NCBI GenBank assembly: GCA_022701365.1
Contig: JAKUHH010000068.1
Location: forward strand, 1,189 to 65,188
From: Mycocentrospora acerina
Taxonomy: Eukaryota; Ascomycota; Dothideomycetes; Pleosporales
DNA: 64,000 nucleotides
Direction: 5' to 3'
Shown: positions 57,063 to 64,000 of the stretch, piece by piece
Position numbering within the stretch: the stretch's first letter is position 1
Layout: each line of letters starts with the position of its first letter
Translations under genes and position numbers: made by a program
The notes under the pieces: generated by a model
Told to the model about the DNA's origin: nothing
What the model saw: the letters and a program-made list of their open reading frames with translations, nothing else
Database searches by the model: none

Positions 57063-59167
57063 GACAATTGTGAGGAATACACCCTGTCGAGGCCTGACGG
57101 AGGTTACTCCTAAGTACCGAGTACCACCGCGGGCTATACAATGTCACTATATAAACCTTATACCCCTCTTAGGGCATCTGCCACAATCTAAGCTTCTAAT
57201 AGACTATTACATAGACTGCTGTAAAACTGCTCCTAAGAAGGTAGCAATTTATCTATTAAATACTACCACTCTACATATATACCATTCAAAGACCATACTT
57301 GCTTAGTGATATAAATTAAGAAAGTTTCTAACAACAAGAACAAACACATCGTGATTATTACCTAAGTCGCCTCTGATTTAGACTTGCTACTCCTCACTCG
57401 CTATCCATGATCCTTCAATCAAATTTCTCTGGGATTGGAAATTAGCAATATCTTATATTTGCGCTGATCTCTTCTTAATCCAAGCATTTTGGAACATGTG
57501 AACTGTAGGTGCACAGAGACGTGTCACAGCTTAAAATCAACTTATCTCTAGCCGTGAGGCTTGTAGATTGATATACTCTGCACGACAAGACGTTTTTCTT
57601 CATCCTTGGTACAAGACCCATAGGCGTAGAGAAATGGAATCTTTGTAGTTTTCATGTTCTAACGCTCCTATTAAACTTTTAGTGGACTATCACTTGTTTC
57701 ATACCCTGCCTCGTTTTATCTGTGCTGTTACACTGTCCACCATAGTACATAGCTCATACGAACAATACTATTGAAGCGACCTTTTCTATCTCGTTAATCA
57801 GTCTACTTGTATATTTTCAACCTCAATCATAGATTTTTTCTAGATCTATATAAGTAACACACTTCGCTTTTTAAACTTACAATATCTTCAAAAACTAAAC
57901 GTGCATCTTCTCTTCAAATTACTAGCATTGGAAGATCTCTGGATACTGAGACAAATTACTGCATCAGGATCTTCACACCAAACTAACTGTGATTAAGAAG
58001 CTAAAAGGAAGCAAAATTAATAGAACACAGTTCTACCCTACTGTGCTATACCATCTAAAAAGGTACTGTGAGGAATTGTCGAATACATTACCAGATAGAA
58101 CAGTACACGTCCTTAGCATTTACAAGCTATCGAAGTCCTGCTGAACGTAAGGTTGACAAACTACAATACGTAATTACAACACTTGAAAAGTGTTGTTAAT
58201 ACTTGTCTATTTGCACCAGTTGTTTCAAGATACATTCTTGATGCAAACGAACTCAAGGAACCAAGACCTTGTGCATTTAGGCTCATTGCTAGCCAGTTTA
58301 AGAAAGGGGTTGCATACAGCTATGTCTCCAAGATCTCTTCTTTGTTGCTTATCATTTAGCAAATCTAATTCAACTTTTTAGCAAGTTGCATTTCTTACAC
58401 GAAATGCCTGTAGCACGCTTTTTTTTAATGTTAAATTCCAAGTGCACTCTTGTGCGGTCCTTTTTTTCATCTCATCACCACTCTGATGAGAGAGAGTTTT
58501 CAAGTCGGCCAACAATCTCCTTTGACCATGTTTATCAAATACAAATACAGATTGGTGGGAGAGATAGTCCGATGACCTACTTGCGTCACGGAATGATTGT
58601 AACATTTTGACTAGCGTGTATACCCTCGCCTAAAGACGTGAGGTCGCGAACAAAGAATTTTGTGGCGAAGTGAGGCTCTTCAGGATTGTATGGGAACAAT
58701 ATGTTTACAGGTTTGGTATGCGACTCCTTTGGCATGCACACATCCTAGTCACCACTAAAAATCATCTAACCAATCATCATGCTTTCTAGGAATCCTGACG
58801 TTTGACACCTTGCGTCTCAAAGCTCCTGAAACATGAGGACAGTGGCTCAGGTCACCCCACCCCCCTGGTTCGCTAAGTTTAGTACCAAACCCTGGAATGT
58901 ACGCTGGTGAAGGAAACTCTCCGCATTGTTTCTGCAGGAATTTGTATCGAAAATACCATAGTTAAATTATCATTCGTTGGTACGCATCTCATGACTTGCT
59001 CAATTTGTCGATGCACAAATTAGATACAAGTATGCCGTACATTCTCCACATCATTCCCTTGCAGACGTTAAACCACTTCAATCAATTCACATCATTCCCT
59101 CCATACATCCGAAAGAATTACCAACTTCTCACTGTCTTTCTGACAAGAAATCTAGAATAGAGCCTCC

Positions 59168-60682
59168 ATGGCTTTGTCATTCCAATATTCTAATAGCATA
59201 CCCATGCGTCCGGCGAGCGATAGAAAGACTGAGACCGTCGATGTTGGCGAGGTCTTCGAGGAGTACTTGGACAAAGATTCGCTCCAGCATTTTGAAGACT
59301 CAGCTCCCGACCGGTTCAGCTCAGACAACATAGCACATCTTTTCAGTGTCCCGTCAATAAATGAGACTGGCACTTTCTCAGCTTCGCTTAGACTCAATCG
59401 GGACGTGGAGGATGCTTGGCAGCGAGCTGTACGGTGCGGACGAAACTCAGCCTTGTCACCCAACTCTTCAGACTTCTTCTATTACGAAACGAGAGGCAAA
59501 GGAATACCAAGCGAATCTAGATCAAACGGTTCTGGAGATTACCCAAAGCGTGAGAGAAATCAAGCAAGATCCATTTCTCTTCCTCCAATACCACGACTTT
59601 ATAAGGTCAAGTCGACACGGAAGGCTATACCGTCCATCGGCCGATCATCTTCTTGCGGTGTCCAAAAAGTGTTGAAGCAGTCGGCTTCTCCATCGTTGCC
59701 GAAGATGATACAACAGTCATACTATCAATGTTCTATGCCAGAAGCCTGGGCTCACACAACGGAGATCCAAGCAGACTGCTTCGACTTGCACTCTACGCTA
59801 GATGATAATCAGACGCCTCCATCATCATCTAGAGGAGGGCTTCCAAATGGGATTTCTATGCAGAATAGTCAGCCTCTTGCACATGCACGATCATTATGCA
59901 TGGATTACAGACTCAATCCGCCCCAAGCCAGCTTTCCTAATTGCCACCCGACAACCCAAATATCGCCAGTGATTACGCCATTTGATAGTTACGAGAACAT
60001 CGAATCCTATAAATCAAACTCCGACTTGCCTTTCAGTCCTTTCTCATCTAATTTGGCCCACTTAGCCTTGCAGACCCCGCCCTCTTCCTTCCAACTCCCC
60101 ACAACCGTCTGGACCTCCAACACCCCAATAGCCATGGACTATTCATATTCGACCTCGCCCGAACAGACCACCATCGAGTCACCAGGGTGGTATTACAACG
60201 ATACTTTCCAAGCCGCAAGCTATAACAACGCACTACCAACAGGGCTAGGCATTTCCTGCAGCGTCCCAAACTTCCACAGCTTCAACACAGAAGAAAATCT
60301 CAGCGACCAACCCCACGCCTCCACTTTCGACCCAACACACCCATCCACATACCACACGTCCCCAAAGCAACATCCCCCTGTCATCACCACACACCGCTCC
60401 TCACGCTCCTGCTCTCCCCGCCGCCACCGCCGCCGCACATCCTCATGCCAAGCATCCGGCGACGCGGGGTTCGTAAACTTTACCCCAGACGACAGCCGCA
60501 AGATCCTGACTGGCGTTGCACCGAGCGGATCGAGCAAGACCAAAGCGAGACGCGAACGGGAGGCTGCGGATAAGAGGCGGAAGTTGGGTCAGGCGGCGGT
60601 GAGGGCAGTTATTGAGGCGGGTGGGGATTTGGATAGTTTGCGGAGGTTGGAAAGAGAGGGGCTGTTTAGGCTTGAGGTGTGA
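59168..60682 (+). CDS. wetA: WetA-like developmental regulator
   Basis: Single exon, 504 aa. Most of the protein is disordered, rich in Ser, Pro and Asn. The last 75 residues form the only clearly conserved block: GFVNFTPDDSRKILTGVAPS, GSSKTKARREREAADKRRK, then AAVRAVIEAGGDLDSL and a short EGLF tail. From memory of the family, this is the C-terminal ESC1/WetA-related domain of WetA, a nuclear regulator of conidial maturation and cell-wall deposition. The N-terminal EVFEEYLDKDSLQHF fits the short acidic motif seen in WetA proteins. The SKTKARREREAADKRR stretch is basic and could act in DNA binding or nuclear localisation. The assignment rests on the C-terminal block, so the symbol is tentative. 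Confidence 0.6.
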   Translation: MALSFQYSNSIPMRPASDRKTETVDVGEVFEEYLDKDSLQHFEDSAPDRFSSDNIAHLFSVPSINETGTFSASLRLNRDVEDAWQRAVRCGRNSALSPNSSDFFYYETRGKGIPSESRSNGSGDYPKRERNQARSISLPPIPRLYKVKSTRKAIPSIGRSSSCGVQKVLKQSASPSLPKMIQQSYYQCSMPEAWAHTTEIQADCFDLHSTLDDNQTPPSSSRGGLPNGISMQNSQPLAHARSLCMDYRLNPPQASFPNCHPTTQISPVITPFDSYENIESYKSNSDLPFSPFSSNLAHLALQTPPSSFQLPTTVWTSNTPIAMDYSYSTSPEQTTIESPGWYYNDTFQAASYNNALPTGLGISCSVPNFHSFNTEENLSDQPHASTFDPTHPSTYHTSPKQHPPVITTHRSSRSCSPRRHRRRTSSCQASGDAGFVNFTPDDSRKILTGVAPSGSSKTKARREREAADKRRKLGQAAVRAVIEAGGDLDSLRRLEREGLFRLEV

Positions 60683-61234
60683 CATGGTGATTGTGTTTGT
60701 TTGGGGGTAACGATGAGTAAGAGTTCAAGGAGTTGAGCCGTATTTAGGTTTAGGGTTGGGCGAGGGGCAAAGTTGTGTGGTCTGATCTATAGCTTGGTGA
60801 GTGATCTACGATGTAAATGATGGTAACAGATAATCTAGCGATTTCACCCTGGTATTGTCTTTTTTCTGTTGGCGATGATGGTTAATTTTTTTTATATACA
60901 CAAGCTATCTATGCTAGCGTGTAGCCCCACCAGATGGCATTTGACAGTCAAAAGGGCGACCTTCGACGCCAGTTCCATATTCGAGGTGAATTCGGGAGAG
61001 AAGGAGCCAGCAATACCCGGCCCCCAGTCTCGCCATTTTGGTTGAGAACATCCTTGATGAAATGCTGTCTGACGCATGGGGTGGCTCTACAGCAGTCACC
61101 GACGTGCACAAAGGACCTATATCAAGTGTTCGCCTGCAAAGGCCAACAGATGCATTCAAGCGTGCTCTGTTTCATCGCGTTGCCCTCGGAGCGGTCCTTC
61201 TTCGCCGTTTATTTGTTTGCTGGTATTTTGCCCT
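60683..61234. other. Intergenic, convergent WetA-like / RRP4
   Basis: 552 bp between convergent stops, holding presumed 3' untranslated regions. No gene, repeat or RNA was recognised. Confidence 0.5.
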
Positions 61235-62260
61235 TCATCCTCCTGCTTCGAGTTCTAGTCGCGCCAATACAGCCTCGACAATGCCCTTTGCGCCGATGCC
61301 TGTTTCTACGCCACCCAAGCTCCTCTCCTCAGCTTCTAACTCCACGGCGCCTTCGTAGACTTTGACAATCATGTCTTCATCGACTTTAGTTCCACATGCT
61401 ACTAGGCCCTTGATCAACGTGCTGACTCTTGTAATCTCTCGCATGACTGCTGGCTCGATCTCATCATTTTGAGAAGAGTATAGAGTTTCCGAAACGGCCT
61501 CCTCCAGGCGATTGAGACCTACGTCGGTTCCACTAGTCTCAGGCGCCGTACGTTTGGAAATGAAGATGTAGCCGTTGACGCCTAGGACGACGTCAATCTC
61601 GCCTGCTGCAGTGTTGAGCGTGAAGACCTGTCTCCGCGACCGTACCACACCGCCTTTTCTGCTCAAGATGCCTCCTCCTGCGCCAGTAAGACTTGTGAAG
61701 AGTCCGTTTCGCAGTTTTCCGTACTTCAAGGAGCGCGTGTGCAGCGAGGCTGTGTTATCTTGGTGCAATGACTGCACCTCGGCAACCAGTAGATCGCCCT
61801 CGGAGAAGAATGTGCGAATGTTGAGTTCGTCAACAGCGGTCCTCCTTCTCAATATTCCACCGGGCAAGTTGATCGACGAGAGGGGCAGGTTGGCGAGCAT
61901 GGGTGCTGCGATATCGACGCTCCACTTCTTGGTCTGCACACTGACGATTCTGCCAACTACGAGATCACCAATCTCAGGCTGGTAGCGCGCACGCAGAGGC
62001 TGTACGGAGAGCAACTTGTTCGTCTTGTGGAGGTGACCGGCGACGGTGGAGATGATTGTGCTTGTCTCAGCGGGTACACAAGTGCCATGGCCGCGCATCC
62101 ATTGCGGATCCGTAGTGATGTGCTCGCCGGGTGTAACAATAGACTTGGTTTGCGATGTGGGAAGGTCGTCGTCAGACATGGACACGTCCGAGTCGTCGTC
62201 GATTTGGGCATCGCGGCGCGGGGGCAGAGGGGCGCTGGGTGGAAGGATGGAGACGGGCAT
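61235..62260 (-). CDS. RRP4: RNA exosome cap subunit Rrp4
   Basis: Single exon, 341 aa. An acidic N-terminus (DDDSDVSMSDDD) is followed by an N-terminal domain with ITTDPQWMRGHGTC. The S1 RNA-binding domain runs from YQPEIGDLVVGRIVSVQTKKWSVDI. A KH domain carries the characteristic GVNGYIFIS in place of the usual GxxG loop. The order N-S1-KH and the motif sequences identify Rrp4, one of three S1/KH cap proteins of the nuclear and cytoplasmic exosome. It is a conserved GC-rich housekeeping gene that marks the end of the AT-rich cluster region. Confidence 0.92.
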   Translation of the reverse strand: MPVSILPPSAPLPPRRDAQIDDDSDVSMSDDDLPTSQTKSIVTPGEHITTDPQWMRGHGTCVPAETSTIISTVAGHLHKTNKLLSVQPLRARYQPEIGDLVVGRIVSVQTKKWSVDIAAPMLANLPLSSINLPGGILRRRTAVDELNIRTFFSEGDLLVAEVQSLHQDNTASLHTRSLKYGKLRNGLFTSLTGAGGGILSRKGGVVRSRRQVFTLNTAAGEIDVVLGVNGYIFISKRTAPETSGTDVGLNRLEEAVSETLYSSQNDEIEPAVMREITRVSTLIKGLVACGTKVDEDMIVKVYEGAVELEAEERSLGGVETGIGAKGIVEAVLARLELEAGG

Positions 62261-62586
62261 TGTGGCGGGATGCGCCTCGTTGGGGCTGTCTTTTATGCGC
62301 GAGTTCTCGAATCGGTAGGCTATTTGTTCCTGGTATGAGGCACGTTGTAGTAACGTGAGGTGGTATTGTAGCTGATGTTGGCCGTGTTATGTCGTTGGTC
62401 TTGGAGCTTCGAAATTTTGGCGGAGCTTTGCGCTCCTAGCTTGACTAGTCCAAGGCGGCAAGCGTCCCGGCGCGTCAAGCTGCATCGAAACGCGACCATC
62501 TTTCGACGTCATCCCATATCTTCTTTTCTGGAACCGCCATATCTCGACCTTTGTGTTTCTGCTGCTTAAATCCGATTAATCCAATA
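62261..62586. promoter_or_regulatory. Divergent promoter RRP4 / PLD-like gene
   Basis: 326 bp between divergent start codons. GC-balanced. No specific element was identified. Confidence 0.45.
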
Positions 62587-64000
62587 ATGCCACCATCTGC
62601 TTCCTCACCTAGCCTCTCTCACTTCAATGAGCCATTCATCTCATCTCTCGACGCGGCCTCTCCTGCCAACGCCCAAGATGACCCAAACTACTACTCACGT
62701 TACCCTCGCTCTCTCATCAGCACTTCCACTGTTGAAACATTCATGACCGGGACTGGATCGGCTGTCTATAACTCTCTCACCCCCCTTCTCGAGTCAACAA
62801 ATCACGAACTCATCTTGGTGACGTGTTTCTGGGCGCGCTCATCCACTCTAGAGACATTGATCTCCATCTTGCGCAGGCTATCTGACAAAGCGATTCTTCG
62901 CGGTACTGACAAGATTCGTGTGCGCCTATGCTTCTCCTCTTCATCACTTTTTCAAAAACTATTCCACAAGCAATCTGTAGCAGGTCAGACATATCCACCT
63001 TCGATATGGACCAAGAAGCTTGGATTACCTGACCCCTCTGAGCTGGGTGGTCTAGATCTAAGGATCAAATCAATCTTCATCTTACCCTTCAGCGTCATGC
63101 ATCCGAAATTTATGATTATTGACCGTAAGACGGTCATCCTGCCGTCCTGTAACATCAGCTGGGAAGAGTGGTTTGAGGGCGCAATCACAATGTCTGGGCC
63201 TGTAGTGGACCAGTTCCTCAAATTCTACTACATGTTCTGGCAGAGACAACATGACGTTCTTCCCTTGAAAGAAAATGCGGGGGAAGCTGAATCGAAACTA
63301 AAAATGGGCGAAACCGGGTCCACACAGAACTTGGGACATGGACACATGGTGGTCAATTTTGCTACATCACCCAGGACTCCAACAATTAAGAATGTATCCA
63401 CGGTGTTTCTCCCCAGCCCTCATCGGCGAAATCCGCGCTTCCAGCCCTTTACATCCTCAGAGCAGGTTCTCGCGCCACCAACCCCCTTGAACACCTTCCT
63501 CCTCAATCTCTTCGCAAAAGCAGAGAGGAGCATACGCATTCAGACACCAAACATCACCGCGCCACCCGTCTTGTCCGCCCTACACAAAGCACTCGCCCGA
63601 GGCATCAACGTACAAATCCTCACTTCCGAACGACTCATGATACTCGAACAACTCGTCACCGCCGGGACCACAACATCGCAATGCGTGAAAAAACTCATCA
63701 AACGCCATCGGAAACTCTTCTCGTCCCGCCCCCGCCCACCCACAGCAGACGAAGAAGCAGCAATCGTCACATCCCGCCCCGGACGACTCCAAATATCATA
63801 CTTTGAACCTCCGCACGGCCCCAAGGAAAGGGGCCACGAGGGCGACGAGCCCCAGCAAAGCCATCTCAAGCTGACTATCGTGGACGACGAGGCACTCGTC
63901 CTTGGATCCGGTAACCTCGATCGCGCAAGCTGGTTCACAAGCCAAGAACTGGGCGTTGCCTTTTTCCACAAGGACGTCGTCAAGAGCGTGGCAAGCGCAG
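62587..64000 (+). CDS. Phospholipase D-superfamily protein (two HKD motifs), partial
   Basis: Open from the ATG at 62587 (MPPSASSPSLSHF) to the window end without a stop, 471 codons seen, so the C-terminus is missing. Two HxK(x)4D catalytic motifs are present: HPKFMIID near residue 178 and HLKLTIVD near residue 427, the latter followed by GSGNLDRASW. This gives one complete PLD active site per chain. No N-terminal PX/PH domains are visible, unlike classical PLD1, so it belongs to the compact cardiolipin-synthase/PLD-like branch. Substrate is unknown. The Arg/His-rich segment between the motifs is low complexity. Confidence 0.85.
   Translation, partial: MPPSASSPSLSHFNEPFISSLDAASPANAQDDPNYYSRYPRSLISTSTVETFMTGTGSAVYNSLTPLLESTNHELILVTCFWARSSTLETLISILRRLSDKAILRGTDKIRVRLCFSSSSLFQKLFHKQSVAGQTYPPSIWTKKLGLPDPSELGGLDLRIKSIFILPFSVMHPKFMIIDRKTVILPSCNISWEEWFEGAITMSGPVVDQFLKFYYMFWQRQHDVLPLKENAGEAESKLKMGETGSTQNLGHGHMVVNFATSPRTPTIKNVSTVFLPSPHRRNPRFQPFTSSEQVLAPPTPLNTFLLNLFAKAERSIRIQTPNITAPPVLSALHKALARGINVQILTSERLMILEQLVTAGTTTSQCVKKLIKRHRKLFSSRPRPPTADEEAAIVTSRPGRLQISYFEPPHGPKERGHEGDEPQQSHLKLTIVDDEALVLGSGNLDRASWFTSQELGVAFFHKDVVKSVASA

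Larger units (their letters stand above)
55687..59167. other. Second AT-rich repeat-derived block on the right
   Basis: About 3.5 kb without an intact gene. It contains a small TIR element (56309-56460), the dispersed repeat copies at about 56842-56912 and 56968-57062, and AT-rich relics to about 58600 with stops in all frames. From about 58850 the composition recovers, and the last 150 bp (CATCATTCCCT, CATACATCC) looks like a promoter and leader of the WetA-like gene. Small open frames at 56351, 57070, 58190 and 58386 have no family motifs. Confidence 0.6.

Noticed and set aside
57070..58610. Transposase or reverse-transcriptase fragments
   Set aside because: The AT-rich sequence has stops in every frame and I could not recognise any catalytic motif, so no element class is claimed.
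1..64000. CRISPR arrays, bacterial operons or phage features
   Set aside because: The intron-rich genes and content are fungal. The tandem repeats seen are microsatellites without spacers.

Overview
The window is from a filamentous ascomycete, most likely a Dothideomycete/Pleosporales-type fungus. The reasons are short spliceosomal introns (mostly 46-65 nt, with GT..AG ends and CTRAY-like branch sites), typical ascomycete housekeeping genes, Zn2Cys6 transcription factors, and a non-reducing polyketide synthase (NR-PKS) gene cluster set in AT-rich sequence that looks RIP-mutated. All exon joins were worked out by hand from splice signals, reading phase and family conservation. No homology search was run.

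Left flank (1-23.2 kb), mostly GC-rich conserved genes: a PHD-finger protein of the Set1/COMPASS Spp1 type (-), the Smc5/6 MAGE subunit Nse3 (-), an AIM18-like mitochondrial chalcone-isomerase-fold protein (+), a glutathione-S-transferase-like gene (-) whose third intron carries a perfect 975-bp (GAA/TTC)325 tract, a START/SRPBCC protein (+), a seven-exon Zn2Cys6 regulator (-), an alpha/beta hydrolase (+), the TIM23 J-protein Pam18/Tim14 (-), ribosome-biogenesis factor Rlp24 (+), a broken secreted TAP-like hydrolase (-), a phytanoyl-CoA-dioxygenase-like gene (+) and a small TMEM234-like membrane protein (-).

Centre (24.7-50.3 kb), a secondary-metabolite cluster: NR-PKS (SAT-KS-AT-PT-ACP-ACP-TE, 2143 aa, -), P450-1 (+), FAD monooxygenase (-), extended-SDR reductase (+), a regulator combining two C2H2 fingers with a Zn2Cys6 domain (-), P450-2 (-), a full-size PDR/ABCG efflux pump (+) and an O-methyltransferase (+). 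Three divergent promoters tie the genes together. The expected logic is an aromatic polyketide released by the TE, oxidised by two P450s and a flavin hydroxylase, ketone-reduced, O-methylated and exported. I could not assign it to a named metabolite.

The cluster lies between AT-rich, gene-poor blocks (23.2-24.7 kb and 50.3-59.2 kb) with degenerate repeats. One roughly 95-bp repeat occurs in the same orientation on both sides (about 24.09-24.19 and 56.97-57.06 kb). The right block also holds inverted-repeat/MITE-like elements and a four-exon gene of unknown function (54.1-55.7 kb).

Right flank (59.2-64 kb): a WetA-like developmental protein (+), exosome subunit Rrp4 (-), and a PLD-superfamily (HKD) protein (+) that runs off the window end.
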